Assembly: GCA_947503365.1 (NCBI GenBank)
Contig: CANNDT010000006.1
Span: 19,871 to 83,870 of the forward strand
Reading direction: 5' to 3'
Source of the DNA: CANNDT01 sp945876205
GTDB lineage: Bacteria > Acidobacteriota > Vicinamibacteria > Vicinamibacterales > UBA2999
Length of the DNA: 64,000 bases
The position numbers and the translations under genes are program-made. Each line of letters opens with the position of its first letter. Within the stretch, counting starts at the first letter, position 1. Shown here in pieces: positions 46,302-53,632 of the stretch. The notes below the pieces were generated by a model. It was not told the DNA's origin. It searched no databases and saw only the letters and a program-made list of their open reading frames with translations.

Positions 46302-46705
46302 CAGTTCGCCGGGGCGCCCGCGTCTAGCGACGAGATCGTCAACGCCCGCCCGTCCGCGAAGGTGACGTTGACGCCGTTTGCCTTGGCCGTCGCATCGCGG
46401 GCCTGGAATCCAGAGACCTTGAGCGCAGCACCCGGCGGCAGATCCGTCTTCTTGAGACCGCGACGAAGGAGCGTATTCGGCGAGCCCATCTCGACGGCCC
46501 AGTTCTCGATCGTGCCGTTGGGCTTCTTCACGTCGACGTAGATCCACGCGTGCGGGTTGATCCACTCGACCTTCGTCACGGTGCCGGTCAACTGCACGGG
46601 CCTCTCGATGTCGAACTCGGAGGCAAAGGAGTGGTGTGCGTCGAGGTTGGCGACCGCGCTGAGAATCCACAGACCGCTCACAGCGGCCACGAGCGCCATG
46701 TGCAT
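46301..46705 (-). CDS. DUF6152 family exported protein
   Basis: A 134-residue protein with a signal peptide (LSAVANLDAHHS) and the compact beta-domain of DUF6152: HHSFASEFDIERPVQLTGTVTKVEWINPHAWIYVDV, IENWAVEMGSPNTLLRRGL and GAALKVSGFQARDATAKANG. Function unknown; OB-like fold is plausible, and the conserved His pair near the mature start and in NPHAW could bind metal. GGAGG stands ten bases before the ATG at 46705. It is first of the unit with two larger exported proteins, an association repeated in Vicinamibacteria. Confidence 0.83.
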   Translation of the reverse strand: MHMALVAAVSGLWILSAVANLDAHHSFASEFDIERPVQLTGTVTKVEWINPHAWIYVDVKKPNGTIENWAVEMGSPNTLLRRGLKKTDLPPGAALKVSGFQARDATAKANGVNVTFADGRALTISSLDAGAPAN

Positions 46706-46844
46706 AGCGTTGATACCTCCGGGTGCATCGTAATCTAACCTAGATCCGCCGCCTTCGTCGTGGAAGCGATCGTCCTGAAAGCGGCGCTGAAGATTCCCCT
46801 CGTCCTGGGCCACCAGGCTTCGCACGGGTGCGACATTCTTTGCC

Positions 46845-46873
46845 TTGACATCGTCTTGACGCTGGCTTAGTTT
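46845..46873 (+). promoter_or_regulatory. Candidate promoter upstream of the propeller/oxidase operon
   Basis: A consensus TTGACA (46845-46850) is followed after 17 bases by TAGTTT (46868-46873, three of six). A second TTGACG overlaps at 46856. The -10 part is weak, so this is a tentative call. Confidence 0.35.
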
Positions 46874-46883
46874 CCAGTGCTGT

Positions 46884-46906
46884 AGCCGGAGGAATCCGGC
46901 TGGAGG
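46884..46906 (+). promoter_or_regulatory. Leader hairpin with GGAA tetraloop abutting the ribosome binding site
   Basis: AGCCGGA (46884-46890) pairs with TCCGGCT (46895-46901) around the loop GGAA, a GNRA-type tetraloop; the Shine-Dalgarno GGAGG (46902-46906) follows immediately, seven bases before the ATG. It could hold the ribosome site open or protect the 5' end. Confidence 0.5.
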
Positions 46907-46913
46907 ACTGTAA

Positions 46914-48929
46914 ATGCAAACTGTAGCGCGCAAAATGGCCTGGGGGCTTCTGGCAGCATGGTGTGTCGCTGCGGGGGTGACTGTCGGCGGCCAGCAGAAT
47001 GTGCCCGGATTGAAAATTGATAAAGGCAGCATAGGCGGCACCGTTGTGAACAGCAACGGGAAGGCTGAAGCTGGCGTCTGGGTGATCGCTGAGACGAAAT
47101 CCTTGCCGACACCCTTCCGCAAGATCGTCGTCACCGATGACCAGGGAAGGTATCTGGTTCCGGACCTGCCGGAAGCCGCCTACGAACTCTGGGTGCGCGG
47201 CTACGGGCTGAAAGACTCGGCCCGCGTCAAAGGCGCGCGCGGCGAGAACGTGAAGCTGCAGGTCGCCAACGCCGCCACTCCGCAGGAAGCGGCGAAGATC
47301 TATCCGGCCAGCTACTGGACGTCGATGATTCAGCCGCCGCCGATGAGCGAGCTTCCGCCCCGGTTCAAGAGTCAAGACGAGTGGCTCGCGACCCTGAGGA
47401 ACGGGTGCAACCACTGCCATGCGATGGGCATGCCGCAAACGCGCATCTATACCACCGCGAAAGATTGGGACGCGATGTTCCTGCGCGCCAAATCGATGCA
47501 CCGGGAACTCGAGGCGATGGGCAAAACGGCGGTCGAGAAGATGCTCGCGGATTGGGGCACTCGCGTCGCGGCCGGCGAAGTGCCTCCGGCTCCTCCGCGG
47601 CCAACCGGCATCGAACGCAATGTCGTGGTCTCGCAGTGGGATTGGGGTTTCCCGGAGTCCTTCGTTCACGATTTGATCTCTACCGACAAGCGCAATCCGA
47701 CGTTGTACCCGCACGGGAAGGTCTACGGGGTGGATCGAACCGGCGGAGGCAGACTGTTGGTCCTGGACCCGGTCAAGAACACCGTCACATCGCTCCAGGT
47801 GGAACCGCGAGACAAGAGCCACGGCTACTCGCTGACCAAGGACTACTACCACGGCGCGGAAGAAAACCAGGCCTATGAAGGGGAAGACCCCGAGTGGATG
47901 GCCAGCCCGCACAATCCGATGCTGGATGAGCATGGCCGCGTCTGGATGACCACGCAGGTTCGCGCCGGGGGCAAGGCGTACTACCCCAAATGGGCCAAGA
48001 GCACCATCGTCACCGAGAGCAATGACCCGGCGGATATCGATGCCGCCTTCAACCTCGTGGCTGCGCGCGGCAACAACATGCAGCTCGGTTACTACGATAC
48101 GAAGACCAATAAATTCGTGTCGGTCGATACCGCATACAACACCCATCACCTGCAGTTGGATTGGCAGGGCCGGATCTGGACCGACGGCGGCGGTTCGGCG
48201 CTCGGTATGCTCGACACGAACAAGCTGGATTTCAACAACATCGAAGGCACCGAGGTCGGTGCGCAGAAGATGTGGGTGCGGATCGATCCGGCCACCAAGA
48301 AAATGATTCCAGGCACGGGCTACGGAGAAGCCGTCAGCCCCGTCGATGGCACCGTCTGGTATTCGTCTCCCCAGGCAGCAGGGCCCGCGAACAAGCTGTT
48401 CATGGTCGATCCGAAGACGGACAAGATTAAGGATTACCCGCTGCCGGCTCCCGGGCGCTACCCGCACGGCATCGACTTCAGCTCGGATGGGAACGTGTGG
48501 ACGTCACTCGGCAGCGGCCACCTCGGACGGATGGACGTCAAGACCGGCCAGTGGAAGTTCTGGGACAACCCAGGGCTGAAATTCAAGGGCACCGGCGCCG
48601 AAACCGGTACGACCGACTTCCCCTATTACCTGTGGATCGATCAATTCAACGCCTCGGGGCTCGGCAAGGACACCGTGTTCGTCACCGGAAGCACGTCGGA
48701 CGCGATGTTCATCTTCGATCCGAAGAAGGAAACGTTCACGGTATTCCGCGTCCCTTACCCGATGCCGTTTTATACGCGTGGTCTGGACGGCCGGATTGAC
48801 GACGCGAACGCGGGTTGGAAGGGTCGCGGCCTCTGGATGACCTTCAGCTCGTACCTTCCGCGATTCACGGAAACGCGCAGCGGCTCCGTGAACCACATGC
48901 AGATCCGTCCCAACCCATTGGCCAATTAG
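46914..48929 (+). CDS. Exported streptogramin-lyase-like propeller with a heme c motif
   Basis: A 671-residue secreted protein. The signal peptide (residues 1-26) is followed by a carboxypeptidase regulatory-like domain (GGTVVNSNGKAEAGVWVIAET ... YELWVRGYGL). A region with a single CxxCH at 165-169 (NGCNHCHAMG) may bind one heme c, and a Vgb-like seven-bladed propeller follows (NPMLDEHGRVWMTTQVR; LQLDWQGRIWTDGGGSALG; HGIDFSSDGNVWTSLGSGHLGRMD). A heme next to a propeller points to periplasmic electron transfer, but no lyase or dehydrogenase site can be named. The stop TAG shares one base with the GTG of the first multicopper oxidase, so the three genes form one unit. The heme protein may be an electron donor or acceptor for the oxidases. 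Confidence 0.8.
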   Translation: MQTVARKMAWGLLAAWCVAAGVTVGGQQNVPGLKIDKGSIGGTVVNSNGKAEAGVWVIAETKSLPTPFRKIVVTDDQGRYLVPDLPEAAYELWVRGYGLKDSARVKGARGENVKLQVANAATPQEAAKIYPASYWTSMIQPPPMSELPPRFKSQDEWLATLRNGCNHCHAMGMPQTRIYTTAKDWDAMFLRAKSMHRELEAMGKTAVEKMLADWGTRVAAGEVPPAPPRPTGIERNVVVSQWDWGFPESFVHDLISTDKRNPTLYPHGKVYGVDRTGGGRLLVLDPVKNTVTSLQVEPRDKSHGYSLTKDYYHGAEENQAYEGEDPEWMASPHNPMLDEHGRVWMTTQVRAGGKAYYPKWAKSTIVTESNDPADIDAAFNLVAARGNNMQLGYYDTKTNKFVSVDTAYNTHHLQLDWQGRIWTDGGGSALGMLDTNKLDFNNIEGTEVGAQKMWVRIDPATKKMIPGTGYGEAVSPVDGTVWYSSPQAAGPANKLFMVDPKTDKIKDYPLPAPGRYPHGIDFSSDGNVWTSLGSGHLGRMDVKTGQWKFWDNPGLKFKGTGAETGTTDFPYYLWIDQFNASGLGKDTVFVTGSTSDAMFIFDPKKETFTVFRVPYPMPFYTRGLDGRIDDANAGWKGRGLWMTFSSYLPRFTETRSGSVNHMQIRPNPLAN

Positions 48930-50152
48930 TGTTCAGGCTTTGGCGCCAGAGACCGTCACGACGAGCGTGGCGGTCTCTGGTGTGGGCGGTGTTCCTTTTC
49001 GCAGTCGGAGGCGTAACGCAACTCGCAGCGACTCCGGCTGCACCACAGGCGAAGAGCGATACCGGTGCCACTGGCGGACGCGTGCGCACCTACTACGTCG
49101 CCGCAGAAGAAGTGGAATGGGATTACGCGCCGCTCGGCGTCGACATGACGACCGGCAAACCTTTCGAGGGAACGTCGGCGGCGTTCACCCAGCCCGGACC
49201 AAACCGCATCGGCCACGTCTATCGCAAGGCGCTCTACCGGGAATATACCGACGCGACGTTCGCCACACGGAAGCCGCGCGCCCCGCAGGACGAATACCTT
49301 GGCTTAGTGGGACCGATCCTGCGCGCGGAAGTCGGCGATACCATCAAGGTCGTTTTCAAGAACAACACGTCGCGACACTACAGCATGCATCCGCATGGCG
49401 TCTTCTACGAGAAGGCGTCGGAGGGGTCCATGTACCTCGACAATGTTCCCGACGATCAGAAGATGGGGTCGATGGTGCACCCCGGGGGGACGTTCACCTA
49501 CCAGTGGGAGGTGCCGGAACGGGCGGGGCCGGGTCCGGAGGATCCGAGCTCGATCGTCTGGCTGTACCACTCTCACGTCAACGAATACAAAGACGTGGCT
49601 GCCGGCCTGGTCGGCGCCATCATCGTCACACGGCCAGGCCAGGCCAACGCCGACGGCACGCCCAGGGACGTCGACCGCGAAATCGTCGCGCTGTTCGCCG
49701 GGTTCAACGAAAACCAGAGTTGGTATGTGCAGGAGAACGTTGACGCGCACATCAGCGCCGCCGACCAGAAGACCCTTAACAAGCGAGACGCCAGGCTGGC
49801 CGATCCGCACATGTACACGTCGTTCACGGGCAAAGGATTTGCCGAAACCAACTTCAAGTTTTCCGTCAACGGATACCTCTACGGCAACGGGCCGGTGATG
49901 ACGATGAAGCAGGGCCAGCGTGTGCGCTGGTATCTGTTGGATGTGGGTGACGTGGTCAATTTCCACACCCCGCATTGGCTCGGCAACGTGGTGACCTATC
50001 ACCACACGCGCACGGATGTGTTCTCAATGTTGCCGGCGGCAATGGAAACCGCCGACATGGTTGCCGAGGCCCCTGGCCCGTGGATCCTTCATTGCCAGGT
50101 GGACGACCATCATCAGGCAGGAATGCTGGCGCGCTACGAGGTCCTGCCATGA
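48929..50152 (+). CDS. Multicopper oxidase A, two-domain type, lacking two C-terminal type 3 copper ligands
   Basis: A 407-residue exported oxidase of the hephaestin/ceruloplasmin-like class with two cupredoxin domains. Domain 1 has both ligand pairs, MHPHG (His154, His156) and YHSHV (His214, His216). Domain 2 keeps the type 1 copper ligands (His346, Cys389, His394, Met399) and one type 2 His (349), but the motif HTPHWHG reads HTPHWLG (Leu351) and HCH reads HCQ (Gln390). Alone it therefore lacks two of six type 3 ligands. The paralogue directly downstream shows the reverse loss. It begins with GTG overlapping the preceding stop; an equivalent hydrophobic segment (LVWAVFLFAVGGVTQLA) is the signal peptide. 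The stop overlaps the ATG of oxidase B. Confidence 0.85.
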   Translation: MFRLWRQRPSRRAWRSLVWAVFLFAVGGVTQLAATPAAPQAKSDTGATGGRVRTYYVAAEEVEWDYAPLGVDMTTGKPFEGTSAAFTQPGPNRIGHVYRKALYREYTDATFATRKPRAPQDEYLGLVGPILRAEVGDTIKVVFKNNTSRHYSMHPHGVFYEKASEGSMYLDNVPDDQKMGSMVHPGGTFTYQWEVPERAGPGPEDPSSIVWLYHSHVNEYKDVAAGLVGAIIVTRPGQANADGTPRDVDREIVALFAGFNENQSWYVQENVDAHISAADQKTLNKRDARLADPHMYTSFTGKGFAETNFKFSVNGYLYGNGPVMTMKQGQRVRWYLLDVGDVVNFHTPHWLGNVVTYHHTRTDVFSMLPAAMETADMVAEAPGPWILHCQVDDHHQAGMLARYEVLP

Positions 50153-51354
50153 AAGGCCTGGTATGGGCGGTGTGCCTGTTGGGCGTCGCAGGTCTGACCC
50201 AGCTCGCGGCGACGTCCGCTGCAGCGCGCCCGCAGCAGGATCTCCCGACGGCGGCCGGACGCGTGCGCACCTACTACGTTGCCGCCGAAGAGACCGAATG
50301 GGACTACGCGCCGCTCGGCATCGACATCATGACCGGCAAACCCTTTGAGGGAACGTCGGCGGCGTATACCCAGCCCGGACCAACGCAGATCGGCCGCGTC
50401 TATCGCAAGGCGGTCTACCGGGAATATACCGACGGCACGTTCGCCACACGGAAGCCGCGCCCCTCGCAGGACGAATACCTTGGTCTGCTGGGGCCGATCC
50501 TGCGCGCCGAGGTCGGCGATACGATCAGGGTCATTTTCAAGAACAACGCCTCGCGCCCCTACAGCATGCATGCGCCCGACGACGCCTTCCGTCCGAGGCA
50601 CGCTGCCGGGAGCGGCACGGTTGTCGATGCCGACGGCTTCGTGACCGACGGGGAGCCGGAGGATACGGTGCGGCCCGGGGCGACGGTCACCTACGAGTGG
50701 GACGTACCGGAACGGGCGGGGCCGCAGCCGGGCGATATCAGTTCGACGGTCTGGGTGTACTACTCGCGCGTCAACGAATCCAGGGACGTGGCGTCCGGCC
50801 TGGTGGGGGCGATCATCGTCGCCCGGCGAGGCCAGGCGAACGCCGACGGCACGCCCAGGGATGTGGACCGCGAAATCGTCGCGCTCTTCAGCGCATTCAA
50901 CGAAAACCAGAGTTGGTACATGCAGGAGAACGCCTCCCGCATCACCGCTGCCGACCAGAAAGCGCCCGGCCGCGACAGCGCCAACTTCTCAGATGCGCAG
51001 GGCTACTTCACGTTCGCGGGCACCGGATTCGTCGAGACCAACTACAAGTTTTCCGTCAACGGATACCTCTACGGCGACGGCCCGGTGATGCCCGTGACGC
51101 AGGGCCAGCGCGTCCGCTGGTATCTGCTGGATATGGGTGACGTCGGCGCGCTCAATTTCCACACCCCGCATTGGCACGGCAACACGGTGCTCTCCCACGG
51201 CACTCGCAGGGACACGATCCCTGTACTGCCCATGGGAACGGAAACCGCCGACATGGTTCCTGACGCCCCTGGCCTCTGGATGTTTCATTGCCACTTCGAC
51301 GACCACATGGAGGCGGGAATGATGGCGCGCTACGAGGTCTTGCCCGCGCCTTAG
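50149..51354 (+). CDS. Multicopper oxidase B, two-domain type, lacking three N-terminal type 3 copper ligands
   Basis: A 401-residue paralogue of oxidase A, most identical along domain ends (GRVRTYYVAAEE, DYAPLGIDIMTGKPFEG, RDVDREIVALF, YKFSVNGYLYGDGPVM). Domain 2 is fully equipped: HTPHWHG (His338, His341, His343) and HCHFDDHMEAGM (His380, Cys381, His382, His386, Met391). In domain 1 MHPHG has become MHAPDD (His141 kept, Pro143 in place of His) and YHSHV has become YYSRV (Tyr205, Arg207). It thus has a complete type 1 site but only three of six type 3 ligands. Domain 1 also carries an altered loop (RPRHAAGSGTVVDADG). Signal peptide residues 1-26. The start overlaps the stop of oxidase A (ATGA), implying paired synthesis. 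Confidence 0.85.
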   Translation: MKGLVWAVCLLGVAGLTQLAATSAAARPQQDLPTAAGRVRTYYVAAEETEWDYAPLGIDIMTGKPFEGTSAAYTQPGPTQIGRVYRKAVYREYTDGTFATRKPRPSQDEYLGLLGPILRAEVGDTIRVIFKNNASRPYSMHAPDDAFRPRHAAGSGTVVDADGFVTDGEPEDTVRPGATVTYEWDVPERAGPQPGDISSTVWVYYSRVNESRDVASGLVGAIIVARRGQANADGTPRDVDREIVALFSAFNENQSWYMQENASRITAADQKAPGRDSANFSDAQGYFTFAGTGFVETNYKFSVNGYLYGDGPVMPVTQGQRVRWYLLDMGDVGALNFHTPHWHGNTVLSHGTRRDTIPVLPMGTETADMVPDAPGLWMFHCHFDDHMEAGMMARYEVLPAP

Positions 51355-51379
51355 GCGCGAACGATCGCGAAACAAGTGG

Positions 51380-51817
51380 CTACTTGTTCTCTTTAGGGCG
51401 AGCACGCCGGATCGAGATCGTCCAATTCTCGAGCGTCAGGCCCTTCACACGACTGAACTCACTCGTGTTGTTGGTCACCAGCCGCAGGCCAAGGCTGCGC
51501 GCGTGCGCGGCAATGAACAGATCGTTGGCTCCAATCATCTGGCCGCGTTTCTTCAGATCGGCTCGAATCTGTGCGTAATGGAGCGCCGCGTCATCGGGGA
51601 AGTCGAGTGCGTGAACGTAGGTCAGGAATGCGTTGAGCGCGGTCGCATCCTGCGCCCGCCGTGGTGAGACCTCGACGCCGTAGAGCAGCTCTGACTTGGT
51701 CACCACCGACATGCACACATCATCGATCGGTGTCGCTTGAAGCCGGTTCAACACGGCCGGGTTCGATCGCTTCATGATGTACGAGCAGGTATCCGTGTCC
51801 AGCATGAAGCGCGGCAT
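51380..51817 (-). CDS. vapC: VapC-type PIN domain toxin
   Basis: A 145-residue PIN-domain ribonuclease of a type II toxin-antitoxin system. The acidic residues of the active site are present: MLDTDTCSYIM at the N-terminus (Asp), SELLYGVE (Glu), GANDLFIAAHA (Asp), and TNNTSEF (Asn/Glu region). VapC toxins cleave tRNA or rRNA. The start codon shares one base with the vapB stop (TGATG). Length is normal. It is convergent with the multicopper oxidase operon, with a gap of 25 bases. Confidence 0.9.
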   Translation of the reverse strand: MPRFMLDTDTCSYIMKRSNPAVLNRLQATPIDDVCMSVVTKSELLYGVEVSPRRAQDATALNAFLTYVHALDFPDDAALHYAQIRADLKKRGQMIGANDLFIAAHARSLGLRLVTNNTSEFSRVKGLTLENWTISIRRARPKENK

Positions 51818-52044
51818 CAGGGCTCGCGCTCTTGGACAGGCAAATCCTCGACGTTTTCCATGAACGCGTCAGATGCAACCGGGCCGCTCTCGAGATAGGA
51901 GCTCCAGTCCGCTGGACGCGGGGACAGAATCACATCCTCACCCTCTTTGCGGATGAACACTTCGTCGGTGTTGAATTGAAACTCCTTCGGCAAACGCACC
52001 GCCTGGCTGCGATTGTTCAGGAATACCTTGGCTCGTCGCTGCAT
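51817..52044 (-). CDS. vapB: VapB-type AbrB-fold antitoxin
   Basis: A 75-residue antitoxin with the AbrB/SpoVT swapped-hairpin DNA-binding domain: AKVFLNNRSQAVRLPKEFQFNTDEVFIRKEGEDVILSPRP. The C-terminal tail (SSYLESGPVASDAFMENVEDLP) would cover the toxin site. The ATG at 52044 is chosen because the family begins there; the longer reading lies in the operator. It is coupled to vapC and probably self-represses with it. Confidence 0.9.
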   Translation of the reverse strand: MQRRAKVFLNNRSQAVRLPKEFQFNTDEVFIRKEGEDVILSPRPADWSSYLESGPVASDAFMENVEDLPVQEREP

Positions 52045-52073
52045 GGCCGAATCCTCCCCGGGAGTGGCTGCCG

Positions 52074-52087
52074 TATACACTAGTATA
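52074..52087 (-). promoter_or_regulatory. Candidate VapBC operator TATAC-N4-GTATA
   Basis: TATAC (52074-52078) and GTATA (52083-52087) flank ACTA, 30 bases upstream of vapB. The AT-rich palindrome coincides with the stop of the upstream MFS gene and sits where an AbrB-type antitoxin would bind. Confidence 0.5.
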
Positions 52088-53333
52088 TGCCATCCTCACG
52101 CACCAGCCCGATCGACCCGAACGCTCCGGCGCCGACGCAGAATGCCACCGCGCCGACGATGAGCGCGAGGTCATAGGATCCCGTGAGATCGTGCACCCGG
52201 CCAAAGAACACCAGCGCGACGCCGGTTGACAGCGCGCCCGCCACGGCGACCGCCCCGTAGATTGCGCCATAGTGACCGGCCCCGAAGCTGCGGCTGACGA
52301 AGTAGGCGACCAGATCGATCTCGGACCCCTGTTGCACGCCGACCAGCAGGATGGCGATCGCAGCCAGCGTGAATGACGGGGAGGGAATCAGCAGGAGCAC
52401 GACGCCGACTGCAGGCACGAGCGTCATCAGCGCACCGACTGCGGGCGCGGGCCACCGGTCGAGCGAGAATCCCGTCACCAGCCGCCCTGCCAGCAAGCCC
52501 GCCGCGTAGAACGACACCTCGAGCGCGGCTGCGGCATCCGACAACCCCTTGTCGCCGATCAACGGTGCCAGGTGCCCGACAATTCCGGAGCCCGGAATAT
52601 TGACGGCGGCAAGTGCCACGGCCAGCAACCAGAAGCGCGCGCCGCGCATGGCTTCGCCGAGCGTCGCGTCACGTGTGTTCGCCTGGCCCACGGCCACCCA
52701 GCGTCCGCTGGCCACCTCGTCGCTGACCCGCGCTTGAGCGTCACCGGCCCGCCCGATGAGCGCGAGCGCGATCGGGAGGCCGACAAGCGCGGTCAGCGCG
52801 GCCATCGCGTAGAGGCCCGCGCGCCACCCATAGGCCGCGATCGTGACGCCGAGGATCGGCGGCACGATCATCCCGGTCAGGGATGTGCCCGCGGTCGCCA
52901 CGCCAAGCGCCAATCCGCGTTGGCGCTCGAACGCGGCGATGACCGGTCGTGTGTAGGCAATGGCGGCGGTGCCGGCGCCGAAAATACCGCCCCACACCAT
53001 CACCGCCAGATGGAACGGGAAGTACCCTCGCTCCATCGACATCGCCACGTAGACCATGGCCAGCGCCGGTACGCAGACGAGCACCATCGGACGAAATCCG
53101 AATCGGTCGAGCAGCCGTCCGACGATCGGCAGCGCCACCGCGCCCGTCCCGAACGCCACCATGTTCGCGACACCGATGTCGCCACGAGTCCAGCCAAACT
53201 CCCTGGTGAGATGCGTGATGAACAGGCTCATCATCATCAGATAGAGCAGGATTCCGGTCCCCATCCCGATCGCCGCGCCCGCGACGATGCGCCAGCCGCG
53301 GCGCCACTCAGCCAGATCGTCTGCTGCGATCAC
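52080..53333 (-). CDS. MFS transporter, monocarboxylate-porter-like
   Basis: A 12-helix inner-membrane permease of about 417 residues. The N-terminal half begins GWRIVAGAAIGMGTGILLYLMMMSLFITHLTREFGWTRGDIG, the pattern of the MCT-like MFS family (a helix-1 to loop stretch ending F-W-R). RLLDRFGFRPMVLV is the A-motif region, and GRLVTGFSLDRWP marks the second half. Such proteins usually carry carboxylates; the substrate is unknown. Start is uncertain: a GTG at 53333 gives a clean N-terminus, while an ATG at 53423 adds 30 Pro/Arg-rich residues without homology. Both lack a clear ribosome binding site. Confidence 0.82.
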   Translation of the reverse strand: MIAADDLAEWRRGWRIVAGAAIGMGTGILLYLMMMSLFITHLTREFGWTRGDIGVANMVAFGTGAVALPIVGRLLDRFGFRPMVLVCVPALAMVYVAMSMERGYFPFHLAVMVWGGIFGAGTAAIAYTRPVIAAFERQRGLALGVATAGTSLTGMIVPPILGVTIAAYGWRAGLYAMAALTALVGLPIALALIGRAGDAQARVSDEVASGRWVAVGQANTRDATLGEAMRGARFWLLAVALAAVNIPGSGIVGHLAPLIGDKGLSDAAAALEVSFYAAGLLAGRLVTGFSLDRWPAPAVGALMTLVPAVGVVLLLIPSPSFTLAAIAILLVGVQQGSEIDLVAYFVSRSFGAGHYGAIYGAVAVAGALSTGVALVFFGRVHDLTGSYDLALIVGAVAFCVGAGAFGSIGLVREDGIY

Positions 53334-53541
53334 GATCAGGCGCCGTGCTCGTCGCCGTGCGCGGTGGCGTGTGGGATCACTGGTGGGGGTGCATGAAGGG
53401 AATGGCTCGAGGCTCGCAATCATAAGACCAAATTGTCTTTGGCCGTTTTCCTTTACGCGCAGAGCGCGGCAGCGTACTATCACTCTTCCCTGACTCCGCG
53501 AGGCTCCGCCCTTCCGGCGTGGCGCGCGGAGGCGACACCAC

Positions 53542-53622
53542 ATGTTCCGCATCATCTCCAATCCGTCGGCGCCCGCGCTCGGCGCAGCCGATTCCGACGA
53601 CTCGAAGCACAAGTGGACGTAG
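53542..53622 (+). CDS. Possible 26-codon small ORF upstream of the ligase gene
   Basis: ATG at 53542 opens 26 codons (MFRIISNPSAPALGAADSDD...HKWT) that end in TAG 10 bases before the ligase start. There is no ribosome binding site and no known family. It could be a leader peptide or chance; listed with low confidence because it fills most of the leader of the lipid operon. Confidence 0.2.
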   Translation: MFRIISNPSAPALGAADSDDSKHKWT

Positions 53623-53632
53623 AAGTCGCCGT

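Noticed and set aside
46740..48467. 575-codon minus-strand frame over the propeller gene
   Set aside because: Antisense shadow: the plus-strand gene has a signal peptide, a CxxCH motif and clear repeats, while this frame has none.
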